Source: Candidatus Sulfopaludibacter sp. SbA3 (GTDB taxonomy: Bacteria > Acidobacteriota > Vicinamibacteria > Vicinamibacterales > UBA2999). From it: a stretch of DNA of 64,000 bases. A program made the translations under genes and the position numbers. The notes below the pieces were generated by a model, which saw only the letters and a program-made list of their open reading frames with translations, had not been told where the DNA came from and made no database searches. Every line of letters begins with the position of its first letter. Within the stretch, counting starts at the first letter, position 1. Location of the stretch: assembly GCA_945903265.1 (NCBI GenBank), contig CAMDNQ010000009.1:1-64000 (forward strand), given 5' to 3'. Positions 15,341-23,885 of the stretch are shown here, one piece after another.

Positions 15341-17163
15341 CGCGCGGAGATGCCATAGACGTCGAGCAGTTCGGTCGGCGTGCCGCTTCTCGGGATCTCG
15401 CGGACGGCAAGCCGATGGACCGTGAAGCCGCTGGACGCCACCGCCGAGGCGACGGCATCGCCAATCCCGCCTGCGGCGTAATGATCCTCGACGGTGATCA
15501 CCTTCCCCTTTGTATCGCGGGCGCACCGCACGAGTCCGTCCACGTCAATCGGCTGCACCGAGTAGAGGTCGATCACGCGGATATTGATGCCGGCCTTCTT
15601 CAGCTCGTCATGCGCCGTCAGCGCTTCGAATACGGTGACACCGGCGCCGATGACGGTCACCGCATCGCTGGCGCTTTCGCGGAGCACCTTCATGCCGCCG
15701 ACCTCGAACGTGTCTGCGTCGGAATAGATCACCGGTGTCTTCGGGCGGCTGGTACGCATGTAGGCCGGACCCGGGTGGTAGGCCATCCGCTCGATCAGTT
15801 TCTCGGTGCTCACCGCATCGCACGGATACAGCACGGTGACGTTTGGCTGGGCGCGCATCATGGCCAGATCTTCGAGCGCCATCTGCGACGGCCCGTCTTC
15901 GCCAATCGACACACCCGCGTGGGAACCCGCCATCTTGATGTTCAGCCTGCTGATGGCCGCCATCCGGATGAAGTCGTACGCGCGGGTGAGGAACGCGGCG
16001 AATGTGGAGGGGAACGGGATCGCGCCGCGGCTCGCCAGCCCCATCGCCGCGCCGATCATGACCTGCTCGGCAATGAACGACTGGTAGAAGCGGTCCGGGT
16101 GCGCCTGCTCGAACTTGTCGCTGAACGTCGAATTCTTGACGTCGGCGTCGAGCGCGACAATCCGATCGTCCCCCGCGGCCAGCCGCGCGATCGCCGCGCC
16201 GTACGCTTCGCGTGTGGCCACGCTGTCGCCCAGCTTGTAGGTGGTCCCTGCCAGACGTGACGGCGCGGGTGCCGGCCGTTTCACGGACTTCGGCGGCTGC
16301 GGCCGGGGCGCCGGACCCGCGTCGGGCAGCAACTGCGCCTGCAGCTCGCCCAGCGCGCGTTCGAGCTCCTCGCCCTTCTTGATCGGCTTGCCGTGCCAGC
16401 CGCCCTTTCCTTCCATGAACGAAATGCCCTTGCCCTTCAGCGTCCGGGCGAGAATCATCGTCGGACGTCCACGCGTCTGACGCGCCTTCTCGAGCGCATC
16501 CAGGATTCCGGGCAGGTCGTGTCCGTCGATCACAAGGGCATGCCAGCCGAACGCGCGCCAGCGCACGGCCAGCGCGTCGAGGTCGTGCTGCCACTGCGTC
16601 GTTCCGCTCTGGCCGAGCGCGTTGACGTCTGTGATGCCGCAGATCGAGTCGAGGCGGTCGTGCGCGGCGACGGCCGCCGCTTCCCAGACCGATCCCTCGG
16701 CCGTCTCACCGTCGCCGAGCAGCACATAGGTCCGGTAGTCGGACGTGATGCGGCGAGCGTTCAGCGCAATCCCGACGCCGGCGCACAGCCCCTGGCCAAG
16801 CGACCCTGTCGCCACGTCGACGAACGGCAGCCGCGGCGTCGGATGTCCTTCGAGATCGGAGTCGAGACGCCGCAGCGTGACCAGATCGTCGCGCTTCAGG
16901 AAACCCGCCTCCGCCCAGGCCGAATACAGAATGGGCGCGGCGTGCCCCTTGGAGAGCACGAACCGATCGCTGTCCGGGTTCTGCGGATCGCGCGGGTCAT
17001 AGCGCATCTCCGCAAAGAACAGCGCGGCGACGATTTCCGCAGCCGAACAGCAGGTACTGGGATGTCCGCTTCCCGCTTCGGTGGTCGCGCGCACCGAGTC
17101 GATGCGCAGGCGGGTGGCGATGTTCATCAACGCGGGAATACGGACAGATGTGTCTACCGACAA
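15310..17163 (-). CDS. tkt: Transketolase
   Basis: A 617-residue thiamine-diphosphate enzyme that moves two-carbon units in the non-oxidative pentose phosphate pathway. The N-terminal ThDP domain has SGHPSTCCSAAE, SKGHAAP and the metal-binding GDGETAEGS near residue 150. The pyrimidine domain has the catalytic Glu region IAEQVMIGAAMG, and a C-terminal domain follows. The length (about 620) fits the short, animal-like branch. The start is TTG 17163, with GGAGG at 17170-17174 at 6-nt spacing; an ATG 12 codons later is possible. It shares a palindromic -10 element with the divergent DUF4149 gene. Confidence 0.95.
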   Translation of the reverse strand: MSVDTSVRIPALMNIATRLRIDSVRATTEAGSGHPSTCCSAAEIVAALFFAEMRYDPRDPQNPDSDRFVLSKGHAAPILYSAWAEAGFLKRDDLVTLRRLDSDLEGHPTPRLPFVDVATGSLGQGLCAGVGIALNARRITSDYRTYVLLGDGETAEGSVWEAAAVAAHDRLDSICGITDVNALGQSGTTQWQHDLDALAVRWRAFGWHALVIDGHDLPGILDALEKARQTRGRPTMILARTLKGKGISFMEGKGGWHGKPIKKGEELERALGELQAQLLPDAGPAPRPQPPKSVKRPAPAPSRLAGTTYKLGDSVATREAYGAAIARLAAGDDRIVALDADVKNSTFSDKFEQAHPDRFYQSFIAEQVMIGAAMGLASRGAIPFPSTFAAFLTRAYDFIRMAAISRLNIKMAGSHAGVSIGEDGPSQMALEDLAMMRAQPNVTVLYPCDAVSTEKLIERMAYHPGPAYMRTSRPKTPVIYSDADTFEVGGMKVLRESASDAVTVIGAGVTVFEALTAHDELKKAGINIRVIDLYSVQPIDVDGLVRCARDTKGKVITVEDHYAAGGIGDAVASAVASSGFTVHRLAVREIPRSGTPTELLDVYGISARQIVAAVKGL

Positions 17164-17183
17164 AAATTTCCTCCGGGACGGGA

Positions 17184-17191
17184 ATTATAAT
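17184..17191. promoter_or_regulatory. Palindromic bidirectional -10 element (ATTATAAT)
   Basis: The perfect palindrome ATTATAAT reads TATAAT on both strands. On the plus strand it lies 6 nt before the DUF4149 ATG, giving a leaderless transcript. On the minus strand it lies about 20 nt before the transketolase TTG, leaving room for its GGAGG. No strong -35 is seen on either side. Confidence 0.6.
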
Positions 17192-17197
17192 GCGCGG

Positions 17198-17692
17198 ATG
17201 CTCGCCCTGCGGTACGTCTACGTGCTTGCGCTCGTGATTTGGCTCGGCGGGATGGTGGTGCTCGGCGCGCTGGTGGCGCCGACGACGTTCAACGTGCTGC
17301 AGGTGCTGGAGCCGGATGGCGGCCGCGCGCTGGCCGGCGCGGTGTTCGGCGCCACGCTCGCCCGGTTTCATCATGTGGCGTACGCCGCGGGCGCGCTGCT
17401 GCTCGTGACGCTCGGAATGATGCGCATTCTCGGTCCGCGGCCGGCCCACTTCGGCATCCGCGCGACGATTGTCGTCCTCATGCTGGCCGTGGCGGCCTAC
17501 TCCGGCCTGGTCGTGCTGGACCGCATCGATGCGCTCCAGGCACTCGCGGGCGGGCTGATGTCGGCGCTGCCGGTGTCCGACGGCCGCCGCCTCGAATTCG
17601 ACCGCCTCCACCTGCTCTCGACCCGCCTGATGATGCTCAACATGGCAGGGGCACTGGTGTTGCTGTACTGGGAAGCCAGGGAGAAGGCGTAA
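17198..17692 (+). CDS. DUF4149 family integral membrane protein
   Basis: A 164-residue membrane protein with about four hydrophobic helices (about 5-28, 45-70, 80-100 and 140-158). The N-terminal YVYVLALVIWLGGMVVLG and the RFHHVAYAAGA segment fit DUF4149, whose role is unknown. Possible haem- or metal-binding His residues sit in FHHVAY and RLHLL. The ATG at 17198 follows a TATAAT by 6 nt. The next gene begins directly after its TAA, so they are cotranscribed. Confidence 0.8.
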   Translation: MLALRYVYVLALVIWLGGMVVLGALVAPTTFNVLQVLEPDGGRALAGAVFGATLARFHHVAYAAGALLLVTLGMMRILGPRPAHFGIRATIVVLMLAVAAYSGLVVLDRIDALQALAGGLMSALPVSDGRRLEFDRLHLLSTRLMMLNMAGALVLLYWEAREKA

Positions 17693-18691
17693 CTGACACA
17701 CACCATCACGCTCATTCCAGGCGACGGAATCGGCCCCGAAGTCACCGAAGCGGTCGTCACCATCCTGGAGCGGGCCGGACTGGCGGTCGAGTGGGAGCGG
17801 CATCTGGCAGGCACGGCCGCGCTGGACAGCGGGAACAGCACGCTTCCCAACGAGCTCCTCGAGTCCGTCCGCCGGAACAAGGTCGCCCTCAAGGGGCCGC
17901 TGACAACGCCCGTCGGCGGCGGATTCACGAGCGTGAACGTCGGGTTGCGGAAGGCGCTCGACCTGTTCGCGAACCTGCGGCCGGTCTGGAATCTCCCGTC
18001 AGTGACGTCCCGCTACGACCATGTCGACCTGGTCATCGTGCGCGAGAACACCGAGGACCTGTATGCCGGCCTCGAGCACGAGATCGTCCCGGGCATCGTC
18101 GAGAGCCTGAAGATCACGACCGAGAAGGCGTCGCGCCGAATTGCGACGTTCGCGTTCGATCACGCGCGTGCGCACGGGCGCAAGCGGGTCACGGCCGTCC
18201 ACAAGGCCAACATCATGAAGAAGGGGGACGGCCTCTTCCTCGACTGCTTTCGCGCGGTCGCACAGGGGTATCCCGAGATCGCCGCCGACGATCGCATCGT
18301 CGATGCGACCTGCATGCAGCTCGTGATGGACCCGACGCGCTTCGACGTTCTGCTGCTGCCGAACCTGTACGGGGACATCGTGTCGGACCTCTGCGCCGGT
18401 CTGGTCGGCGGGCTCGGCGTGGTACCCGGCGCCAATCTGGGCACCGAGATCGGCGTGTTCGAGGCGGTGCATGGCAGCGCGCCGGATATTGCCGGTCAGA
18501 ATGTCGCCAACCCGACGGCGCTGCTGCTCTCCGCGGTGCTGATGCTTCGTCATATTCGCGAGGGGGCGATCGCCGATCGCGTGATGGCCGCGCTCACGGC
18601 TGTGCTGACCGAGGGACGCATCCGGACGCGGGATCTCGGCGGTACGGCCAGCACAACCGAGTTCGCGGAGGCAATCGCCCGGATGGTATAG
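17693..18691 (+). CDS. NAD-dependent isocitrate dehydrogenase (isocitrate/isopropylmalate family)
   Basis: A 332-residue beta-decarboxylating dehydrogenase of the TCA cycle. ITLIPGDGIGPEV opens the protein. The substrate loop is TSVNVGLRKALDLFANLRP, the catalytic Tyr lies in ENTEDLYAGLEH, the Lys in HKANIMKK, and the Asp cluster in LPNLYGDIVSD; the cofactor loop HGSAPDIAGQ favours NAD. It resembles the IDH3-type more than isopropylmalate dehydrogenase, but substrate assignment is inferred. The frame is opened by TAA at 17690 and no ATG or GTG occurs for 79 codons, so initiation at CTG 17693 is likely; AGGGAGAAGG lies 6-14 nt upstream. Confidence 0.88.
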   Translation: MTHTITLIPGDGIGPEVTEAVVTILERAGLAVEWERHLAGTAALDSGNSTLPNELLESVRRNKVALKGPLTTPVGGGFTSVNVGLRKALDLFANLRPVWNLPSVTSRYDHVDLVIVRENTEDLYAGLEHEIVPGIVESLKITTEKASRRIATFAFDHARAHGRKRVTAVHKANIMKKGDGLFLDCFRAVAQGYPEIAADDRIVDATCMQLVMDPTRFDVLLLPNLYGDIVSDLCAGLVGGLGVVPGANLGTEIGVFEAVHGSAPDIAGQNVANPTALLLSAVLMLRHIREGAIADRVMAALTAVLTEGRIRTRDLGGTASTTEFAEAIARMV

Positions 18692-18701
18692 TCCGAGGCT
18701 G

Positions 18702-19817
18702 ATGCTCGACGAGATCACCGAAGCCGTCCTCGCCCGCGAGGAGGTTGCGCGGTATATCGAGGGCAACCGCGGCGCCGACGGAGCCCGCGAGCGGATCGAA
18801 GGCTATCTCGAAGAGCTGCGCACCACGCAGCGCTACCCCATCTACCGCGCCCTCAGGCACCCCCTCTATCCGATTCTGCGGAAGATCGAGCGTGTCGCCG
18901 AACACATCGATCGCGCCGTCGCCGCCACGCACGCGGGACGTGTGGTGTACGCCTCCAACCACAAGAGCCACACCGACTATCTCGTCGAGCTGCTCGTGCT
19001 CGATGAAAACGGGGTGCGTCCGCCGATCATCGCCGCCGGCATCAACCTGTTCGGCGGCCCGCTGGGACTGCTGCATCGCCACGTCACCGGCGCGATTCCG
19101 ATCCGGCGGAACACCAAGGACCCGGCGTACCTGATCACGCTCAAGGCCTACGTCGCGGAACTGCTCCGCAAGCACGACCTGTTCTTCTATCCCGAAGGGG
19201 GCCGGAGCTACAGCGGCGAGATCAAGAGTCCGAAGACCGGCCTGATTCACGCAGCGCTGCAGGCCGAGCATCCGGGCCTGCTGATCGTGCCGACGGCGGT
19301 CGCGTACGACCTGGTGCTCGAGGATCACGTGCTCGCGCGGCAGCGCGTCAAGCGGACGCAGCGTCCCTTCAGCCGCGAGCTGGGCGAGATGGTCCGGCAC
19401 GCGGTCGGCTACCGGTCGCGCGCCTTCGTGACGTTCGGCAAACCGATCGCCGCTGACGTCGACCCCTCGTCGCGGCGCGACGTGCTGGATTTCGCGCATA
19501 CGGTGATGGAGGCGGTCGGCCTGCTGTTCAAAGTGCTGCCGACCGCTGTGGTCGCGAGCGCGATGCGCCCGTCGATCACCCGGCGCGACCTGACGTCGCG
19601 CGCGGATGCCATCATCGACACGCTCCGCGCGAAAGGCGCGAATCTCGGCGTGGCTTCCGGCGCAGAAGCGGTCGAGTTCGGCCTCGCCCCGCTGGCCGGC
19701 CGCGGCGTCGTCGTCGTGGAGCACAGCCGCGTGCGCGTCCGGGAACGTAACGTGCTTCGGTATTACGCACGGACCCTCGATCATCTACTCGCCTCTCCCT
19801 CCCGCCGAACGCACTGA
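18702..19817 (+). CDS. Glycerol-3-phosphate/1-acylglycerol-3-phosphate acyltransferase-like protein
   Basis: A 371-residue PlsB/PlsC-fold acyltransferase of phospholipid synthesis. The catalytic HX4D is in NHKSHTDYL near residue 86, and the phosphate-binding motif is FFYPEGGRSYSG near 162. GAIPIRRN lies between them. It is longer than PlsC (about 250) and much shorter than PlsB (about 800), and fits the PlsB-like domain group. No clear membrane helix is present, so it is probably peripheral on the inner membrane. It lies 10 nt after the isocitrate dehydrogenase. Confidence 0.88.
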   Translation: MLDEITEAVLAREEVARYIEGNRGADGARERIEGYLEELRTTQRYPIYRALRHPLYPILRKIERVAEHIDRAVAATHAGRVVYASNHKSHTDYLVELLVLDENGVRPPIIAAGINLFGGPLGLLHRHVTGAIPIRRNTKDPAYLITLKAYVAELLRKHDLFFYPEGGRSYSGEIKSPKTGLIHAALQAEHPGLLIVPTAVAYDLVLEDHVLARQRVKRTQRPFSRELGEMVRHAVGYRSRAFVTFGKPIAADVDPSSRRDVLDFAHTVMEAVGLLFKVLPTAVVASAMRPSITRRDLTSRADAIIDTLRAKGANLGVASGAEAVEFGLAPLAGRGVVVVEHSRVRVRERNVLRYYARTLDHLLASPSRRTH

Positions 19818-19839
19818 CGCGGATGCGTGAGCCCGCCTG

Positions 19840-20772
19840 ATGTACGCCGGCTCCAAGGCGTTCTTCTACACCCTGTCACGCAGCGCCGCGCTCAAGCGAC
19901 TGGCATCGCGCTACGGGCTGGCGACGGAGGGCAGCTTCGCCAGCAGGTTCATCGCGGGCGAAACGATCGAGGGGGCGATTGCCGTCGCGCGGCGGCTCCA
20001 GACCGAGGGGCTGCTCGTGACGCTCGACCATCTCGGGGAAAGCGTCCGCACCCTCGAGGAAGCGTCGGCGGCCACGCGCGAGTACGTGCGGCTGATGGAG
20101 GTGATCGTCGCCGCCGGCATCGAGCGGAACATCTCGCTCAAGCTGACCCAGCTCGGCATTGATGTGGACCGCGCCACGTGCGTGGACAACATGCGCCGTA
20201 TCCTCGAGCCGGCGACCCGCAACGGGTTCTTCGTGCGCATCGACATGGAGAACTCCCCCTACACCGAACGGACGCTCGAGATTTTCGAAACCCTGTGGGA
20301 GCAGGACTATCGCAATATCGGGGTGGCGCTGCAGTCCTACCTCCGGCGAACCGAGAACGATGTCCGCCGCATGAACACCCTCGGTGCGCGCGTGCGACTG
20401 GTGAAGGGCGCCTATAAGGAGCCGCCTGCGGTGGCCTACCAGCGCAAGGATGAGGTAAACGGGGAGTTCGTGCGCCTCGCCCGGATCCTGCTGGACGAGG
20501 GGACGTACCCCGCAATCGCCACACATGATGAGGAAGCCCTTCAGCAGGTGCGTGCATATGCGTCGGCGAAACAGATCGCGCACGATCGGTTCGAGTTTCA
20601 GCTTCTGTACGGCATCCGTCGCGACGTGCAGCTAGGCCTGGCTGGGGCGGGTTACCGCGTGCGCGTCTACGTTCCATTCGGCCGCGAATGGTTTCCCTAC
20701 TTCATGCGACGGCTCGGTGAACGGCCCGCCAACCTCAGCTTTGTCCTGAGATCGCTCATCCGTGAAGGTTAG
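19840..20772 (+). CDS. Proline dehydrogenase
   Basis: A 310-residue FAD-dependent monofunctional proline dehydrogenase that oxidises proline to pyrroline-5-carboxylate and feeds electrons to quinone. The barrel strands show LDHLGESV, SLKLTQLGID, VRIDMENSPYT, RVRLVKGAYKEP, ATHDEEAL, FQLLYGIRRD and the C-terminal YVPFGREWFPYFMRRL with the substrate-binding Arg pair. The length is typical of the Thermus/Bacillus type. It follows the acyltransferase by 22 nt. A partner pyrroline-5-carboxylate dehydrogenase is not in the window. Confidence 0.94.
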   Translation: MYAGSKAFFYTLSRSAALKRLASRYGLATEGSFASRFIAGETIEGAIAVARRLQTEGLLVTLDHLGESVRTLEEASAATREYVRLMEVIVAAGIERNISLKLTQLGIDVDRATCVDNMRRILEPATRNGFFVRIDMENSPYTERTLEIFETLWEQDYRNIGVALQSYLRRTENDVRRMNTLGARVRLVKGAYKEPPAVAYQRKDEVNGEFVRLARILLDEGTYPAIATHDEEALQQVRAYASAKQIAHDRFEFQLLYGIRRDVQLGLAGAGYRVRVYVPFGREWFPYFMRRLGERPANLSFVLRSLIREG

Positions 20773-20925
20773 GAGATACGACCTCTACCGTACGTGACAC
20801 AGCTGTTTCCTACTGAGTGTCGCGTCCTGCCTACTCTCGCGACAGTCTCTCCTTCCTGCTGACTTGTCAGCCGATACAGACACTCCTGCTGACGTGGCAT
20901 TCCTCTTGAACTGAGAGTTACTGCC

Positions 20926-21258
20926 ATGCGGATGAGCGGCGTCGAACGCTACGTCGAAGCTCAACGGAAAGGGAAGGCAATGTTTACGGACCTGGCGCAG
21001 CAAGACACGAATCAACTCGAGGGCGTATCCACCGGACTTCTGGAACGAACCACTGTCCAGGTTCGGCAGTTCTTCTGTGGACTCCACGGCCACGACGCCC
21101 TGCTGCACTTCGAAGACAACCGGATCTCACTGCTCTGCACGTCGTGCGGCCACGAGTCCCCAGGCTGGGAATTCGGGCGCCGGGCGGCACGCAGCGAGCG
21201 TGCGGCATCGCAGCCGACCGTGCGCATGCCGCTCGTCGGCCAGCGCCGCGTCGCCTGA
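20926..21258 (+). CDS. Hypothetical protein with a putative zinc-binding C-terminal segment
   Basis: A 110-residue protein of no recognised family. A Cys/His group in VRQFFCGLHGHDALLHF and LLCTSCGHESPGWEFG (about 48-82) looks like a zinc knuckle. The start is uncertain between ATG 20926 and ATG 20980 (MFTDLAQQ). A good intrinsic terminator follows 27 nt after the stop, which supports it as a real transcribed unit. The roughly 150-base region before it has no recognisable gene. Confidence 0.6.
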   Translation: MRMSGVERYVEAQRKGKAMFTDLAQQDTNQLEGVSTGLLERTTVQVRQFFCGLHGHDALLHFEDNRISLLCTSCGHESPGWEFGRRAARSERAASQPTVRMPLVGQRRVA

Positions 21259-21285
21259 CCGACACGAACCAGTCCTGCCACAGGA

Positions 21286-21312
21286 GACCAGGCGCCATCG
21301 CCTGGTCTTTTT
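21286..21312 (+). terminator. Rho-independent terminator
   Basis: GACCAGGCG pairs with CGCCTGGTC around a 4-nt loop (CCAT), followed by TTTTT. It ends the plus-strand transcript before the convergent M20 peptidase gene. Confidence 0.92.
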
Positions 21313-21326
21313 CGTTGTGATGTCCG

Positions 21327-22463
21327 TCAGCGCGCAGTGAACGCGCGCGCCAGCGCCACGAGCGTATCGCGGCACATCCGCACATCGGCGACACGCACGT
21401 ATTCTTCGCGGCTGTGGAGACCCGCGCCACCCGGCCCAAACAACACCGTCGGAATGCCCGCGGCCGACAGGATCGCCGCATCGCTCCAGAAGCTCATACC
21501 GACGCGCCCCGGCTGACAGCCCGCACCGTTGGCTGCGTCGATCAGCATGGACGGCAGTGGCTGTCCCGCATCGACCTCGTAGGCAGTGCGGTTGAAGACC
21601 CCACGGGCGTCCCCTTCGAATTCCTCGTCCTCACGGCGCAGCGCATCGAGAATCGCGTCCACTTCCTGACGGCCGATGCCCTGTGGTTCGCCCGGGAGCG
21701 TCCGCCGCTCGATTTCAAGGACGCACCGCTCGGGATAGCTGCTCCATTCATGGCCCCCGATGACACGTGAGGCGTGAAGCGAGGCGGTGCCGAGCAGCGG
21801 ATGCGGGTCGCGCTTCTGCAGGCGGCGATCGTGAGCCTCGAGGCGGCCGAGGACGCGGCCCATCCGCATGACCGCGTCGCGGCCGTCGCGCGGGCGGCTC
21901 CCGTGGGCGGCGATGCCGCGGGTTTCGACCTCCACCCACTCGAACCCTTTGTGGGCCACGGCGACATCGAGGTCGGTCGGCTCCGTCACCACGGCGCCAT
22001 CGGCCCGCCATGTCGCCACCAGCGCTTCGGCGCCCAGGCTCGCGTGCTCCTCATCGACGACCGCCGCCACGATCAGGCGGCCGCGCGCCAGCCCTTCGGC
22101 CGCCATCTGACCGGCCGCGCCCAGCATCGCGGCGAGGCCGCCTTTCATGTCCTGCGCGCCGCGCCCGTAGAGCCGGCCGTCGCGCTCGACTGGTGCAAAG
22201 GGCGCGGTCATGCCGCTGACCCCGACGGTGTCCATGTGCCCGCAGAACATGAGCGTCGGGCCCGGCGTCTTTCCGTCGAGGACCGCAACGACATTCGGGC
22301 GGCCGGGAGACACCTCGGCGATGTCGACTGTCAGGCCCGCCGCGCGGCATTCGGCGGCAATGCGCTGCGCAATCTCGCCCTCGCCGCGCGCGCCCGGCAC
22401 GAGCGACGGATTGACCGAGTCGATGGCGACCAGGTCCGCAAGAAGCGCGATGGTGGGATCCAT
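21327..22463 (-). CDS. M20 family metallo-deacylase (ArgE/DapE/ACY1-like)
   Basis: A 378-residue di-zinc amidohydrolase. Metal and catalytic residues are in MFCGHMDTVG (His and Asp near 75-77), GRGAQDMKGG (Asp near 106) and DEEHASLGAE (Glu-Glu near 138), with the C-terminal His in GPGGAGLHSREEY. The dimerisation insert starts at about 180. The family removes acyl or amino-acid groups from N-acyl amino acids or dipeptides; the substrate is unknown. ATG 22463 is preferred over GTG 22472. Its start is only 33 nt from the divergent cca start. Confidence 0.88.
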   Translation of the reverse strand: MDPTIALLADLVAIDSVNPSLVPGARGEGEIAQRIAAECRAAGLTVDIAEVSPGRPNVVAVLDGKTPGPTLMFCGHMDTVGVSGMTAPFAPVERDGRLYGRGAQDMKGGLAAMLGAAGQMAAEGLARGRLIVAAVVDEEHASLGAEALVATWRADGAVVTEPTDLDVAVAHKGFEWVEVETRGIAAHGSRPRDGRDAVMRMGRVLGRLEAHDRRLQKRDPHPLLGTASLHASRVIGGHEWSSYPERCVLEIERRTLPGEPQGIGRQEVDAILDALRREDEEFEGDARGVFNRTAYEVDAGQPLPSMLIDAANGAGCQPGRVGMSFWSDAAILSAAGIPTVLFGPGGAGLHSREEYVRVADVRMCRDTLVALARAFTAR

Positions 22464-22496
22464 TCCTCGCACAATCGAAGCACAATCTCAGACACG

Positions 22497-23885
22497 ATGT
22501 CACTGGATCTCGCCCGCGCCATTGCCGTCGCCGTTCGCGATGCCGGCGGGCGCGCGCTCATCGTCGGCGGCTGGGTCCGCGACCGTTTGCGGACTTCGGC
22601 AGGCTCAGCCCGCCAGCCTTCCAAGGACATCGACCTCGAGGTATTCGGCATCCCCGAGGATCACCTGTCCCGACTGCTGATGGCGTTCGGGCGCGTCGAA
22701 GCGGTCGGCCAGAGCTTCGCGGTTTACAAGGTCGTCGGCGGCGGCAGTGGATCAGGCGCCATCGATGTCGCGCTGCCGAGACGCGAATCCAAGGCGGGAC
22801 GCGGCCACAAGGGCTTCAAGGTCGTGGGTGACCCCTCAATGTCGTTCGCGGAGGCGGCGCGGCGGCGCGACTTTACGGTGAACGCGATTGGATGGGATCC
22901 GCTCAGCGACGCCTATGAGGATCCGTTCGGCGGCGGCACCGACATCGAGCGCCGTGTCCTGCGCGTCGTTGATGCCGAGACGTTTGGCGACGACAGTCTG
23001 CGTGTCCTGCGCGCGATTCAGTTTGCCGCCCGCTTCGAATTCTCCCTGGCCGACGACACGGCCGACCTGTGCCGGCGCATCCCGCTCGACGACCTGCCGG
23101 CCGAGCGGGTCTGGGGTGAATTCGAAAAGCTGCTGCTGCAGGCCGAGCGTCCGTCGATCGGCCTCGCGCTGGCGCTCGATCTTGGTGTCGTCGAGGCGCT
23201 CCTGCCGGAGCTGAAACCGCTCGTCGGGTGCCCGCAGGAACCGGAGTGGCACCCGGAGGGCGATGTGTGGACACACACGCTGATGGTGGTCGACAAGGCC
23301 CGCCTCCTCAACGCGGACCTGCCGCGGCCGCAGTTGATCACCCTCATGCTGGGCGCCGTCTGCCACGACCTCGGCAAGCCGCCGACGACAGCCGTGATCG
23401 ACGGACGCATCCGGTCGCTCAATCACGAGGAAGAAGGCGTGGCGCCCACCGTGAGCGTGCTGGACCGGCTGAACATCCACACGATTGATGGGTTTGACGT
23501 TCGGTCGCAGGTTGTGGGCCTGACCGCGCATCATCTGAAGCCCGGGATGCTCCACAAGGCGCCGCAGGTCGGCGACGGAGCGTTCCGGCGGCTCGCGCAG
23601 AAAGTCGACCTCGAGCTGCTGGCACGGCTCGCGCGCGCCGACTGCCTGGGCCGCACCGGCGACTTCGATTGTTCGGCGATGGACTGGTTTCTCGAGCGCG
23701 CCCGGGCCCTCGGCGTCGAGCATCAGCCGCCGCCACCGCTGCTGCTCGGACGGCACCTGCTGACGCTGGGGCTGTCGCCCGGTCCGCGCGTCGGCGAAAT
23801 TCTCAAGCAGGTCTACGAACGGCAGCTTGATGGCCTCGTCACAACGGTCGACGACGCCATCTCTGAGGCGAAACAGCTCCTTTAG
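22497..23885 (+). CDS. cca: CCA tRNA nucleotidyltransferase / poly(A) polymerase-family enzyme with HD domain
   Basis: A 462-residue class II nucleotidyltransferase. The head has GGWVRDRL near residue 23, the metal-binding DxD in KDIDLEVFG near 44, and RRRDFTVNAIG near 122. Neck motifs include GDDSLRVLRAIQFAARF. An HD phosphohydrolase domain follows from about 255 (VWTHTLMVVD, CHDLGKPPTT), as in E. coli CCA enzymes. It adds or repairs the tRNA 3' CCA; the only tRNA in this window already encodes CCA. ATG 22497 fits the family's N-terminus. Its TAG overlaps the convergent gene's TAA. Confidence 0.93.
   Translation: MSLDLARAIAVAVRDAGGRALIVGGWVRDRLRTSAGSARQPSKDIDLEVFGIPEDHLSRLLMAFGRVEAVGQSFAVYKVVGGGSGSGAIDVALPRRESKAGRGHKGFKVVGDPSMSFAEAARRRDFTVNAIGWDPLSDAYEDPFGGGTDIERRVLRVVDAETFGDDSLRVLRAIQFAARFEFSLADDTADLCRRIPLDDLPAERVWGEFEKLLLQAERPSIGLALALDLGVVEALLPELKPLVGCPQEPEWHPEGDVWTHTLMVVDKARLLNADLPRPQLITLMLGAVCHDLGKPPTTAVIDGRIRSLNHEEEGVAPTVSVLDRLNIHTIDGFDVRSQVVGLTAHHLKPGMLHKAPQVGDGAFRRLAQKVDLELLARLARADCLGRTGDFDCSAMDWFLERARALGVEHQPPPPLLLGRHLLTLGLSPGPRVGEILKQVYERQLDGLVTTVDDAISEAKQLL

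Noticed and set aside
15274-16260. Long plus-strand ORF across transketolase
   Set aside because: It is antisense to the conserved C-terminal half of transketolase and has no family features.
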